64,000 bases of DNA, taken from Rhizobacter terrae (GTDB taxonomy: Bacteria; Pseudomonadota; Gammaproteobacteria; Burkholderiales; Burkholderiaceae_C). Of the stretch, positions 16,556-26,391 are shown one piece after another. The stretch covers positions 186,001-250,000 of the forward strand of contig NZ_QUSW01000009.1 of NCBI RefSeq assembly GCF_003852895.1, written 5' to 3'. The first letter of the stretch is position 1. Each line of letters begins with the position of its first letter. The translations under genes were made by a program, and so were the position numbers. The notes under the pieces were generated by a model. The model saw only the letters and a program-made list of their open reading frames with translations, was not told the DNA's origin and searched no databases.

Positions 16556-18003
16556 AGGCGTGGCGGCCACGCGGCCCCATGCGCTTGCGCACGCAGCTGT
16601 ACCTCTGGCTGCTCGGACCGATGCTCCTGCTCACGCTGGCAGGGGCCTGGCTGTCGCACGCCAGTGCACGCGACATGGCCCGCGCCGCCGCGGAGCGCAC
16701 GCTGCTGGGCTCGGCCCGCATGATCGGTGAAGCCATCGCGGCCGAGGAAGACCTGCGTGCCGAACTCCCGCCCGCGGCGCTGGAGAACCTGGAAACCGCC
16801 GTGGGCGATCGCGTCTACTACCGCGCCGATCATCCGCAGCGCGGGCTGCTGCTGGGCTTCGCGGACTTTCCTCGCTACAACGCCGCCCTCCCCGCCGAGC
16901 AATGGCACGGGTTCGAGACCAGCCTGCAGGGCGAGCCTGTGCACGTGGTCGCCTTCGCGCAGCCGGTGTACCCCTTCGAGCGTGGCAGCGCAGTGATCGT
17001 GCAGGTGGCCACCACGCAGCGCGCGGAGCGGGCGCTGGTGTCGCAGCTGTGGCTGCGCTCGCTGTGGCCGCCGGGCTTGCTGCTGGTGGCCGTGGCCGTG
17101 CTCGGCTGGGTCTGGGTCAAGGTGGCGCTTGCGCCCGTCACGCGCATCAGCGAGCAGTTGCAGGCGCACGCGGTCGAGTCGACCGGCCGCTTCGATGGCG
17201 GCGACGTACCGGGTGAGTTGCGGCCTTTGGTGCGGGCCATCGATGGCCTGACCGATCGCATCGCCGCCTTCGTCGCGGAGCGCGGCCGATTCATCGCCAA
17301 CGCGGCGCACCAGTTGAAGACGCCGCTCACCGTGCTCAACACGCAGGTCACCGTGGGCCTTCGCGCCGATGAGCCGGGCGCCAAGCAACAGGCCTTGTCG
17401 GCCATCTACGACACGGCGCAGCGCTGCATCCGGCTGATCCACCAGTTGCTGACCTTGTCGGCCTCCGACCACCGCATGCAGTCTCCGCCGCAGGCATCGG
17501 AGGTGGACTTGCGCGACGTGGTGCGCGAAGTGCTGGAAGACCTGGCCGAGCCCGCGCACGGCAAGAACATCGACCTGGGCGCCGGCGACTGGCCGGCCTC
17601 GCAGGTGTCGGTGCGCGGCGTGCCGCTGCTGCTGCGCGAGATGGTGGCCAACCTGGTGGACAACGCCATCCGCTATGCGCCCGAAGGGGGCACGGTGTCG
17701 GTCTCGGTTCGGGCCACAAGTGCTGGGGTCGTGCTCACCGTTGAAGACAACGGCCCCGGCATACCGCCGGCCGAGCGGCAGCACGTGTTCGAGCGCTTCT
17801 ACCGGCTGCCCGATGCCGGCTCGCACGACGGCAGCGGCCTGGGCCTGGCCATCGTGCGCGAGATCGCCATTGCCTGCGACGCGTCGATCACCCTGGAGGA
17901 TCGACCCGACGGTGGGCCAGGCTTGGTGGTCCGGGTGTGCTGGCCTGTGCCTTCGCATACGCCGACGGTGGCTGCCCCACAATCCGGCGGAAGTCGCGAA
18001 TGA
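16552..18003 (+). CDS. Sensor histidine kinase (TctE-like)
   Basis: The 483-aa kinase starts at ATG 16552 in an ATGA overlap with the response regulator. TM1 is at about 15-34 and TM2 at about 170-193, bracketing a periplasmic sensor of about 135 residues of the 2CSK_N type. HAMP-like and dimerisation regions lead to the phospho-acceptor H253 in NAAHQLKTPL. The catalytic domain shows the N box (LVDNAIRYAPEG), G1 (VEDNGPGIPP), F box (FERFYRLP) and G2 (GSGLGLAIV). Its 3' end overlaps the convergent AraC gene by 116 bases. Confidence 0.88.
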   Translation: MKAWRPRGPMRLRTQLYLWLLGPMLLLTLAGAWLSHASARDMARAAAERTLLGSARMIGEAIAAEEDLRAELPPAALENLETAVGDRVYYRADHPQRGLLLGFADFPRYNAALPAEQWHGFETSLQGEPVHVVAFAQPVYPFERGSAVIVQVATTQRAERALVSQLWLRSLWPPGLLLVAVAVLGWVWVKVALAPVTRISEQLQAHAVESTGRFDGGDVPGELRPLVRAIDGLTDRIAAFVAERGRFIANAAHQLKTPLTVLNTQVTVGLRADEPGAKQQALSAIYDTAQRCIRLIHQLLTLSASDHRMQSPPQASEVDLRDVVREVLEDLAEPAHGKNIDLGAGDWPASQVSVRGVPLLLREMVANLVDNAIRYAPEGGTVSVSVRATSAGVVLTVEDNGPGIPPAERQHVFERFYRLPDAGSHDGSGLGLAIVREIAIACDASITLEDRPDGGPGLVVRVCWPVPSHTPTVAAPQSGGSRE

Positions 18004-18769
18004 AATGCGCCTGGTCGAAGTAGCCCAGGCGCAGTGCAAGCTGTGCATCGGGCAGCGTGCCGCCTTGCAGCAGCGCCACGGCCTCGTGCAGCCGATACCG
18101 GGCGATGACCCACTTGGGGCTGATGCCGACGTACTGCCTGAACAGCCTCTGCAACTGGCGCACGCTCCAGCCCGTCTGCGCATGCAATTGATCGACGCTC
18201 ACGATGCCGGGCTCGCGCTCGATGCGGGCCACGAGTTCGGCAAGCGCTGCCACGGTGCCATCAAGGGTCGATGGCATGCGCGTCATCAGCAAGGCTTCGG
18301 CGCGTTGGCACATCGTCTCCATGCCTGGCCACTCATCGAACGCTGCCAGCGCATCAGCCTGTGGCCCGAATACTTCGGTGGCTGCGACGGACCGGTCGGC
18401 CAGATCACTGACCGGCCTTTGCCAGAACGGCTGGAACGCTGCCGGCTTGAACTTGACGCCGAACGCCCATCCCCGGCCCGCCAGGGTCTTGATGAAGCGT
18501 CCGCGATGCACGCCCCACAGCCTGGCCTGCCCGCCCTCCACCACCAGATGGACATTCGGATGCGGCAGCGTTTCCTGCTGCTGCGCAGGATGCCCTTCGA
18601 GGTTCCAGCCGACGTGCCAGTAGTGGGCCACCCAGGGCGCCAACTCCGCCGAAGGCAACACACGCTGGTGGTCGAACTCCCCCGCGGGCAGACGCTGCTT
18701 GAGCACGCCACGCGCAGGCCCTGGAGAAGGGTCGGGCAGCTTGGCGGCATGTCGCGTTTTTGCAATCAT
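17888..18769 (-). CDS. AraC-family regulator with DUF6597-like N-terminal domain
   Basis: The 293-aa protein starts at ATG 18769. Residues 30-140 (LAPWVAHYWHVGWNLEG; PHPNVHLVVEGGQARLWG; AFGVKFKPAAFQPF) match the N-terminal sensor domain common in such regulators. The C-terminal AraC double HTH spans about 180-275 (WSVRQLQRLFRQYVGISPKW, ALRLGYFDQAHFIRDFRRIV, GQPPSAY). The last 38 codons lie inside the 3' end of the convergent kinase gene, an unusually long antisense overlap. Target genes are not obvious; the DUF3224-type gene divergent from it starts 60 bases away and is the best candidate. Confidence 0.85.
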   Translation of the reverse strand: MIAKTRHAAKLPDPSPGPARGVLKQRLPAGEFDHQRVLPSAELAPWVAHYWHVGWNLEGHPAQQQETLPHPNVHLVVEGGQARLWGVHRGRFIKTLAGRGWAFGVKFKPAAFQPFWQRPVSDLADRSVAATEVFGPQADALAAFDEWPGMETMCQRAEALLMTRMPSTLDGTVAALAELVARIEREPGIVSVDQLHAQTGWSVRQLQRLFRQYVGISPKWVIARYRLHEAVALLQGGTLPDAQLALRLGYFDQAHFIRDFRRIVGQPPSAYAKAQASTPGPPSLAHRRVDPPG

Positions 18770-18829
18770 CGGTCCGCGCTTCGCGCTGCAATGGGGTGCT
18801 CACGATCATCCCAGAAACAAGGAATCCGC

Positions 18830-19234
18830 ATGCCCATGCAACAAGCCCTCGGCGAGTTCGACGTCAAGCTTCCCAACCAGCCGCCCGCGGAAGGCACCGA
18901 GGCCGCCCAGCTCGGCCGCCGTGCCATCCTCAAGGAATTTCGAGGTGACCTGCAAGGAAGCAGCCTGGGCGAGATGCTGGCCGCCGGAAGCACAGTGCCG
19001 GGCTCGGCGGGCTACGTGGCGATGGAGCGCGTTGAAGGCAGCCTGGCCGGACGCAGCGGAAGCTTCGTGCTGATGCACTTCGGGGTGATGGACCGCGGGC
19101 AATCGTCGCTCACCATTCGCGTCGTGCCCGACTCAGGGACCGATGGGTTGGCCGGATTGATCGGCACGATGAACATCGATATCCGTGACGGACATCATTT
19201 CTATCGCCTCGACTACGAATTGCCGCCGGCGTGA
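18830..19234 (+). CDS. DUF3224 family protein
   Basis: The 134-aa product starts at ATG 18830 (AAGGA upstream; ATG 18836 also possible). It matches the pattern of DUF3224, a small beta-barrel: KEFRGDLQGSSLGEML, then AGYVAMERVEGSLAGR, GSFVLMHFG, and GTDGLAGLIGTMNIDI with a final HFYRLDYEL strand. Members are cytoplasmic proteins of unknown biochemical role, often next to regulators. It is divergent from the AraC gene at 18769, which probably controls it. Confidence 0.8.
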   Translation: MPMQQALGEFDVKLPNQPPAEGTEAAQLGRRAILKEFRGDLQGSSLGEMLAAGSTVPGSAGYVAMERVEGSLAGRSGSFVLMHFGVMDRGQSSLTIRVVPDSGTDGLAGLIGTMNIDIRDGHHFYRLDYELPPA

Positions 19235-19267
19235 TTCAGCAGTGCGATCGTTGCCTTGAGGGCCAGC

Positions 19268-19963
19268 CTATGAACCTCCGCCATGCCTGGTGATCTGCCT
19301 CGGCGTCTGCCCGAGGAACCGCCTGAGCGAATGCGTCAGGTGCGCCTGGTCCGAGAACTCCAGCTCGGCCGCGACCTGCGACGCCGTCTTCCCATCGCGG
19401 AGCAATCGCGCCGCTTCATGGGCTCGTGCAATCTGCTGGAAAGCCTTCAAGCCGAGGCCCGTGACTTCGGCAAAGTGACGCTGGATGCTGCGCTCGTCGA
19501 GCCGTTGGTGCGCTCCCTGCAATGCTCGCGACACCACCGGATCCCGCTCCAGCACGCCCCTGCGCGCCAGCGCAGCCACGAGGTGCTCGACGTTGTCGAA
19601 GCGGGGCACCTCGAAGCGTTCCGGCCCGATCCAGAAACTGCGGTCGGCCTCCACCGGACACACCGTGCCCTGGCTGAACGTCAAGCGCCCCGGCAGGCGG
19701 GGCATGTAGACCTCCGGCTTGAAGGCGATGGTCAGCATCTCGTCGCCGGCCTGGCTGTCCACGGCCAGGGGCGCTGCGATCTGTCCCGTTTGGATGACCA
19801 TCAGCGGACTGCCTCTGCGGCGCACGAACAGCAAGTCCCAGGAACCATCGGGCAGTGCCATCTCGCGCGCATCCGCCGTGAAGCGGACCTGGCGAACCTT
19901 CGCCACCAAGGGCGAGTCCGCCGTGCGCTCTTGCTCAGTGATCGTTCCTTCCGTTGGAGGCAT
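19268..19963 (-). CDS. AraC-family transcriptional regulator
   Basis: The start at ATG 19963 has GGGAG just upstream and lies inside the end of the epoxide hydrolase gene (29-bp overlap), so the two are an operon with the hydrolase first. The 231-aa protein has an N-terminal cupin-like sensor half (GSWDLLFVRRRGSPLMVIQ; LTIAFKPEVYMPRLPG) and a C-terminal AraC DNA-binding domain (RSIQRHFAEVTGLGLKAFQQ, AAELEFSDQAHLTHSLRRFL, GQTPRQI). It probably controls its own operon. Confidence 0.82.
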   Translation of the reverse strand: MPPTEGTITEQERTADSPLVAKVRQVRFTADAREMALPDGSWDLLFVRRRGSPLMVIQTGQIAAPLAVDSQAGDEMLTIAFKPEVYMPRLPGRLTFSQGTVCPVEADRSFWIGPERFEVPRFDNVEHLVAALARRGVLERDPVVSRALQGAHQRLDERSIQRHFAEVTGLGLKAFQQIARAHEAARLLRDGKTASQVAAELEFSDQAHLTHSLRRFLGQTPRQITRHGGGS

Positions 19964-21104
19964 CTTGCTCCCGCAGTCGGCCGAAGAAGCGGCGCAGGTC
20001 ATCGACGACGAGCTGTGGTTCCGTTTCGTTGGCGAAGTGGCCGCCGCGCGGCATCTCGGACCACTGTACCACCCGGGTATGTGACCGGGCCGCGAACTTG
20101 CGCACCGAGCGGAAGTCCTCCGGGAACACTGCCACCGCCGTCGGCGTGTGGTTGGGTAGGTCGCGGTAGCCCGCGCCAGTGGTGGCATTGGCCAGGTAGA
20201 ACTCCGCGGCCTGCCCGCCGGTGCCGCTGAACCAGTACAGTGACACGTGCGTCAGGAAGCGGTCGCGGTCGACCTGCGCGGCGCGCTCCCCTTCGAAGCC
20301 GAAGAACAGCTCGGCATTCCACGACAGCAGCGCAGCGGGCGAGTCGACCAGGCCATAGGCCAGCGTGCCGGGACGCTTGGACTGGATGTCGACGTAGCCC
20401 GCGTACTTTCGGAAGTACTCAAGTCCCTTGAAACCCTCCATCTCGAAGGGGGACAGTCCGTCCATCTCGCCGGCGGCACCGGTGGGAAAGGCAAAGATCT
20501 GCTGTACGTGGACGCCCGCCAGGCCCTCGGGCGCAAGGATGCCCAGCTCGCGTCCGATCAGCGCGCCCACGTCACCGCCTTGAGCACCGTAGCGGATGTA
20601 GCCCAACCGCTTCATCAGCGTGTCCCAGGCCGCGGCAGTGCGGGCTGCGTCCCAGCCGGCAGCGGCGAGTGGAGACGACAGCCCCATGCCCGGCACGGAA
20701 GGAATTACCAGGTCGAAGGCCAGCGAAGCATCCAGGCCATGGCTGCGAGGGTCGGTCAGGGGGCCGATCATGTCCAGGTACTCCGCCGGCGAGCTGGGCC
20801 AGCCGTGCGTGAGGATCAAGGGGAAGGCGTTGCGTTCCTTCGACTTCACGTGGATGAAGTGGATGGTCTGGCCGTCGATCTCGGTCACGAACTGCGGATG
20901 GCGGTTCAGCCGTGCTTCCTGGGCGCGCCAGTCGAAGCCATCCGCCCAGTAGGCGGCCAGTTCGCGCACCAACGACACGGCCTGGCCGTGACTGAAGTCC
21001 TGGACCACCGGCTTCGGCCAACGGGTGGCGGCCAGGCGGCTGCGCAGGTCGTCGATCTGCGCTTGTGAGATCTCGATGCGGAAGGGGCGAATCGTGGGGT
21101 TCAT
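19935..21104 (-). CDS. Epoxide hydrolase (EHN domain, alpha/beta hydrolase)
   Basis: ATG 21104 follows AAGGAG. The 389-aa protein opens with the epoxide-hydrolase N-terminal domain (IRPFRIEISQAQIDDLRSRL; TRWP). The hydrolase fold follows, with oxyanion loop HGWPSS (100-105), nucleophile D178 in AQGGDVGALIG, and a catalytic His in the late PRGGHFANETEP loop. Enzymes of this type open epoxides to diols through an Asp ester intermediate. No signal peptide is present. It is co-transcribed with an AraC regulator whose start overlaps its end. Confidence 0.88.
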   Translation of the reverse strand: MNPTIRPFRIEISQAQIDDLRSRLAATRWPKPVVQDFSHGQAVSLVRELAAYWADGFDWRAQEARLNRHPQFVTEIDGQTIHFIHVKSKERNAFPLILTHGWPSSPAEYLDMIGPLTDPRSHGLDASLAFDLVIPSVPGMGLSSPLAAAGWDAARTAAAWDTLMKRLGYIRYGAQGGDVGALIGRELGILAPEGLAGVHVQQIFAFPTGAAGEMDGLSPFEMEGFKGLEYFRKYAGYVDIQSKRPGTLAYGLVDSPAALLSWNAELFFGFEGERAAQVDRDRFLTHVSLYWFSGTGGQAAEFYLANATTGAGYRDLPNHTPTAVAVFPEDFRSVRKFAARSHTRVVQWSEMPRGGHFANETEPQLVVDDLRRFFGRLREQDASNGRNDH

Positions 21105-21203
21105 GAGGGCTCCTTGCAATGGTCAGTGGCGATGACTGCACTGTCGGGCAAAGGAGCTTCCCGGTCTTGTAGAAAACCGACACGGCGGTGGGCACGCCCA
21201 TCG

Positions 21204-22451
21204 TCAGGCCATGACAGCCTCCCGCGCCTGGGCTGGTGTGCTGCGGTAGGCCCAGAACCGCGGCAGCACAAAGCCCGTCATGACGACGCCTACCAGGCAG
21301 ATCGCACCGCCGATCCACACGGAAGCAGAGACGCCCCATGCGTCGGCCATGAAGCCCGCCCGCGCATTGCCCACAAGCGGGCCGGTCAGGTAGCTGATCA
21401 TCTCGATGCCGGCCAGGCGCCCGCGCAAGCTGTTGGGGATGGTCTGGTTCCAGATCGTGCCGCGGAACACGCCACTGACCATGTCGGCCGCGCCGGCCAC
21501 GGCCAGGCACGCGAGGCCGAGCGACAGGCTGGGCGCGAAGCCCAACGCCACGATGCCCAGCGCCCACACGGCCGCCGCGATGATGACCGCACGGCCATGG
21601 CGCGTGACCTTGCCGGTCCAGCCACTGAACAAGCCGATGGCCAATGCCCCGACCGACATGGCCGACAGCAGCCAGCCCACCGACTCGGTGCGCCCGTCCG
21701 CCGCCGCCATGGCCGGGAACAGCGCGACCGGAAAGGCGAAGGCCATCGCGACGATGTCCACGATGTAGGTTCCCATAAGCTCGGGGCGTGCCCAAGCGAA
21801 GCGCAGGCCTTCGGCCAGGTCCGCCAGGAGATGGGGACGCTCCTTTGGCGTGTTGGCCGTTTCCATGGCCTCGCCGGGGATGCGATAGATGAAGAACAGC
21901 GCCGCAAGGAAGGTGCAGAAGTCGAACAGGTAGGCGCCTACCGCACCCCAGCGTGCCAACAGCAGGCCAGCCAAGGCCGGACCAGCCACCATGCCCACGG
22001 TACCCCGCACCGAAGACAGCGCAGCGACAGCGGCGAACTCCTCGGGCCGCGCGAGCTTCTGCGTCAAGGCTTCCAACGCCGGGCGGTGGAAGCCGCTGGC
22101 GCCCTGCAGCACAGCCACGAGCGCATAGATCGCGAGGACGCTGGGCGCAGCGGCCCAGGCGTTGGCCAGCAAGCCTGCCAGGCACATCGCCATCAGCGCT
22201 TCCGATACGATGAGCAGCCGCTTGCGGTCCACGCGGTCGGCAACCGCACCACCCAGCAAGCCGCAGATGACCACCGGCAGCAGTTGCACGAGGCCGAGCA
22301 GGCCGACCTGGGCGTTGGAATGCGTCAACTGGTAGAGCTGCCAGGGAACAGCGACGTAGCTGACCATCGTGCCCAGGCCTGAAATGAACTGGCTGGCAAA
22401 CAGCCGGCGGAAGGACGTGTTGTGGCGCAGCGGGCCTGTGTCGAGAAACAT
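21204..22451 (-). CDS. MFS exporter, EntS-like (MFS_3)
   Basis: I choose ATG 22451 (415 aa). The protein shows about 11-12 hydrophobic segments and MFS signatures such as GGAVADRVDRKRLLI after TM2 and FRRLFASQFISGLGTMVSYV at the N-terminus, a pattern common to the EntS/MFS_3 group of exporters (siderophore, drug or metabolite efflux). The gene is on the same strand as the EF-Tu paralogue upstream but separated from it by a strong terminator, so it needs its own promoter. Substrate cannot be inferred. Confidence 0.85.
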   Translation of the reverse strand: MFLDTGPLRHNTSFRRLFASQFISGLGTMVSYVAVPWQLYQLTHSNAQVGLLGLVQLLPVVICGLLGGAVADRVDRKRLLIVSEALMAMCLAGLLANAWAAAPSVLAIYALVAVLQGASGFHRPALEALTQKLARPEEFAAVAALSSVRGTVGMVAGPALAGLLLARWGAVGAYLFDFCTFLAALFFIYRIPGEAMETANTPKERPHLLADLAEGLRFAWARPELMGTYIVDIVAMAFAFPVALFPAMAAADGRTESVGWLLSAMSVGALAIGLFSGWTGKVTRHGRAVIIAAAVWALGIVALGFAPSLSLGLACLAVAGAADMVSGVFRGTIWNQTIPNSLRGRLAGIEMISYLTGPLVGNARAGFMADAWGVSASVWIGGAICLVGVVMTGFVLPRFWAYRSTPAQAREAVMA

Positions 22452-22487
22452 TCTGGCGAGCCTTGAAGGAACCGGGAACTCTAAGGT

Positions 22488-22530
22488 CAAAAAAGAACCC
22501 CTGCCGCTTGACAAGCAAGCGCCAGGGGCC
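22488..22530 (-). terminator. Rho-independent terminator after the EF-Tu paralogue
   Basis: On the minus strand a 13-bp stem (CCCCTGGCGCTTG / CAAGCGGCAGGGG, one mismatch) with a 5-base loop is followed by TTCTTTTTTG. It lies 18 bases after the EF-Tu stop and should end that transcript before the MFS gene. Confidence 0.85.
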
Positions 22531-22547
22531 AGTGCGGCATCAGCCTT

Positions 22548-23738
<1,191 letters not shown>

Positions 23739-23826
23739 GATTTCTCCAGTTTGAGTGAAAGGCCGATTCGTCTCGCTGGCCAGGCGAAACGGTCGGCGGG
23801 TTGTCGGCGCGCGCCAGACTTGGGAT

Positions 23827-23906
23827 GCCCGCCAGGCGGGCAAAAACAAAAAACCCGGTGGCTTGCGGCCTACCGGGTCTTGTCAAACTCAGGAGGCCGA
23901 GCCTCC
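23827..23906 (-). promoter_or_regulatory. Putative attenuator in the EF-Tu paralogue leader
   Basis: In transcript order on the minus strand: hairpin A (GGAGGC/GCCTCC, 23906-23892); a strong terminator hairpin (ACCCGGT/ACCGGGT arms, 23878-23853) followed by TTTTTTGTTTTTG; then a 7-bp GC hairpin (23841-23827). The CGGCCT in the 3' half of hairpin A can alternatively pair with AGGCCG in the 5' arm of the terminator, giving mutually exclusive folds. A 30-codon reading frame with its own ribosome site lies immediately upstream and the EF-Tu start 89 bases downstream. This is the layout of a transcription attenuator; it could also simply be the terminator of the small gene. Confidence 0.55.
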
Positions 23907-23920
23907 GGATGTGAAAGGCT

Positions 23921-24013
23921 CTAGAAAAGCAATTCGGCGCAATAAGGGCGCAGCGAAGCTGCCGCAGCAGTGCGGGTCATCGATGCGTCTTGCGAGATCA
24001 GGAATTGCTTCAT
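23921..24013 (-). CDS. Small ORF, possible leader peptide for the EF-Tu paralogue
   Basis: ATG 24013 has GCAGGAG eight bases upstream. The 30-residue product begins MKQFLISQDASMTRTAAAAS and ends PYCAELLF. It resembles no family I know. A short frame with a proper ribosome site directly before a hairpin-plus-terminator and a translation factor gene suggests a leader peptide; the most notable codon feature is a run of four Ala codons. It may instead be a free-standing small protein. Confidence 0.45.
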   Translation of the reverse strand: MKQFLISQDASMTRTAAAASLRPYCAELLF

Positions 24014-24144
24014 CACATGCTCCTGCGTTGGGTCGCAGTGCGAGGGTCGAAAATTTGGAGGCCGAAGGCTAACACCGCCATCGCGATCCGGCAACCGAGG
24101 CGTTGCAGGCACACAGCAACCAGTTGCCGGGTCGATGCGAAACG

Positions 24145-25557
24145 TCATGCCGACCTGGACGCCGGACGTGTGTTCACAACGGTGCACAACAACGCAGTCA
24201 ACAGCGCCAGCCCGATGTGCAGGCCATAGACCGCATTGAAGTCGCTTCGCTGCACGACGCCGTGGCCGAGCAACATTACCGTGATCGCAACGCCTATCAC
24301 CGCGCCGATTTGACGCGTCGCCTGGTTGACGGCACTGCCGACCGCGTAGTGCTGCGCCGGCAGCTTGCTGACCGCTGCGCCAGAAAGCGATGGCATCACC
24401 AGCCCCACGCTCGCCCCGCTGAGAAAGAGACCCGGCAACCAGTGCAACGCATACGAAGGTTCGCCGCCGGGCACGAGCATGAACCACAAGCCGGCCGCCG
24501 CATAGAGCAGCGCGCCCCCCACGAGAAAGGGTCGATGCCCGTAGCGCCCGGCCATGCGACCGGTGACGATGGCCACCGGAATGACCATCAACGGGCCAGG
24601 CGCAATGGCCAGGCCGGCACGTGCCTGGCTGTAGTGCCACACGTTGCTCATGTAGAAGAAGAAGGCGAAGAACATCATCGCGAACGCAATTCCGAAAGTG
24701 AACGTGGCGGCGTTCACGGCGCTATAGGTGCGATGGCTGAAGAGACCCAGGTCGACAAGCGGATCGCGCACGCCCTTTGCCCAGGCGATGAACGCGACGA
24801 ATGCAATCACGCCGGTGCCTGCGGCAGCCGCCAACTGGGCACGCGTCCATGCCGCCGATTCCGATTCGACGATCGCCAGCGCGATGGCTCCGACAGCGAC
24901 GATGAGCAGCGCCATGCCGACAACGTCGACCTTGCGGCGAGCCGTGGCGCGTGCCGATTCACTCAGCAAGGATGCACCGCGCCACAGTGACAGAGCACCA
25001 ATCGGCAGGTTGATGAAGAAGGCCCACGGCCAGCCGACGCTTTGCACGACGAACGAGCCGAGGCTTGGCCCGACGGCTGCCGCGAAACCGGCAACCGCTC
25101 CCCACAAGCTCACCGTCACCGCCCGCTTGTTCTGCGGGAAAGCAGCCAGCACGATCGCCAGCGACGCTGGCGTCAGCAGCGCCGCCCCCACCGCCTGAGC
25201 CACGCGTGCGGCGATGAGCCAGCCCACGCTGCCGGCCAGCCCGCAGGCGGCCGACGCGGCGATGAACAGCGTCACGCCGAACAGGAACACGCGCTTGCGG
25301 CCGTGCGCGTCGGCCAATCCGCCTGCGGGGATCAGCATCGCCGCATAGACCACCGTGTAGGCGTTGAGCACCCACGACATGTCGGCCGCTGTGGCTTCGG
25401 GAAAGCCGGCACGCAGTGCACCGAAGGCGGAGTACAGCATCGTGCTGTCGAGGGAGACCAGGAAGGCTGCGACGCTGGCGACCCAGAACACCGGCCAGGG
25501 CGATGTGTGGTGCGGCGGTGCATCAGCCGCTGCGGTTGGCAATGTGGCAAGGGTCAT
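24145..25557 (-). CDS. DHA2-type MFS multidrug exporter (14 TM)
   Basis: The 470-aa protein has about 14 hydrophobic segments, the number expected for the DHA2 (EmrB/QacA) group. Motifs include VASVAAFLVSLDSTMLYSAF in TM1, WVLNAYTVVYAAMLIPAGG, GGLADAHGRKRVFLFG, and the antiporter motif C-like GAVAGFAAAVGPSLG. It likely exports drugs or toxic metabolites by proton antiport. It lies 35 bases downstream of the SDR gene and is very probably in one operon with it under the TetR regulator encoded at 26985. Confidence 0.87.
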   Translation of the reverse strand: MTLATLPTAAADAPPHHTSPWPVFWVASVAAFLVSLDSTMLYSAFGALRAGFPEATAADMSWVLNAYTVVYAAMLIPAGGLADAHGRKRVFLFGVTLFIAASAACGLAGSVGWLIAARVAQAVGAALLTPASLAIVLAAFPQNKRAVTVSLWGAVAGFAAAVGPSLGSFVVQSVGWPWAFFINLPIGALSLWRGASLLSESARATARRKVDVVGMALLIVAVGAIALAIVESESAAWTRAQLAAAAGTGVIAFVAFIAWAKGVRDPLVDLGLFSHRTYSAVNAATFTFGIAFAMMFFAFFFYMSNVWHYSQARAGLAIAPGPLMVIPVAIVTGRMAGRYGHRPFLVGGALLYAAAGLWFMLVPGGEPSYALHWLPGLFLSGASVGLVMPSLSGAAVSKLPAQHYAVGSAVNQATRQIGAVIGVAITVMLLGHGVVQRSDFNAVYGLHIGLALLTALLCTVVNTRPASRSA

Positions 25558-25592
25558 GATTTTTCTCCGGCGAAGGGGCGGCGTTGACGGCT

Positions 25593-26297
25593 TCAGGCGC
25601 GCTGCGGCAGGTAGCTCGGCGTCGGTGCCGCGAGTCCTTGCTTGACGAGCACCGTGCGCTCGTCGGCCAGCACTTCGTCGAGGCCGGATTCGAGTCCGTC
25701 GAGAGCGCGCTTGACGATCTCCTGCGGACTCGTCTTCGGTCCGTCGATGGCACGCACGAGGTCGGTGTCGACAAAGGCCATGTGCAGCGCCAGCACATGC
25801 GTCTTCTGCACCGCGAGCTCATGCCGAAGCGAGTTGGTCAGCGACCACGCCGCCGACTTGCTGGCCGCATAGGCCGCGAGCTGGCCCCCATTGATCCACG
25901 AGACGATCGACAGCACATTGATCAATGCGCCGCCGCCGTTGACCGCCAGCACCGGCGCGAAGGCCTTGCTCATGCGCAGCATGCCGAAGAAGTTGGTTTC
26001 GAACTGGCGCCGTGCGACCTCTTCGCTGTCGGACGCCAGGAAACCACCCTGATGGCCAACGCCGGCGTTGTTGATGACCAGCGTCACGTCGCCGGCCCGC
26101 GCCGCGGCAGCGGCCACCTCTTCGGGCTTGGTGACATCGAGACGGATGGCCTGGACGCCGGATTGCTTGACGGTCGAGGGATCTCGCGCACCGGCGTAGA
26201 CCTTGCGGGCACCGCGGGCCAGCAGTTCCTGCGTGAAAGCCAGGCCGATGCCGCGGTTGGCACCAGTGACGAGGGCGACGGCGTTTTCGATCTTCAT
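25593..26297 (-). CDS. Short-chain dehydrogenase/reductase
   Basis: ATG 26297 follows AAGGAG. The 234-aa protein has the classical SDR pattern: cofactor motif TGANRGIG (11-18), LDVT, INNAGVG, the catalytic Ser in VLSIVSW, and YAASK. It would oxidise an alcohol or reduce a carbonyl using NAD(P); the substrate is unknown. A perfect 8-bp palindrome 30 bases upstream, and the TetR gene just beyond it on the same strand, indicate TetR control together with the exporter downstream. Confidence 0.88.
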   Translation of the reverse strand: MKIENAVALVTGANRGIGLAFTQELLARGARKVYAGARDPSTVKQSGVQAIRLDVTKPEEVAAAAARAGDVTLVINNAGVGHQGGFLASDSEEVARRQFETNFFGMLRMSKAFAPVLAVNGGGALINVLSIVSWINGGQLAAYAASKSAAWSLTNSLRHELAVQKTHVLALHMAFVDTDLVRAIDGPKTSPQEIVKRALDGLESGLDEVLADERTVLVKQGLAAPTPSYLPQRA

Positions 26298-26326
26298 GAG
26301 GGGCTCCTTGGAGTGAGGGCGATACA

Positions 26327-26348
26327 AAATATGATTGACGTCATATTT
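26327..26348. promoter_or_regulatory. TetR-type operator upstream of the SDR gene
   Basis: Perfect inverted repeat AAATATGA-ttgacg-TCATATTT, AT-rich in a GC-rich region, 30 bases upstream of the SDR ATG. The TCATATT half is shared with the palindrome upstream of the tetR gene, supporting one repressor binding both. Confidence 0.7.
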
Positions 26349-26391
26349 CAGGGTGAACAAATCGGAAGTCGATGCCTTCCAGGGTGAGATG

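Noticed and set aside
20572-22518. 648-codon minus-strand frame spanning the epoxide hydrolase and MFS genes
   Set aside because: It reads through two genes with clear families in another frame; low-complexity Arg/Gly/Pro translation.
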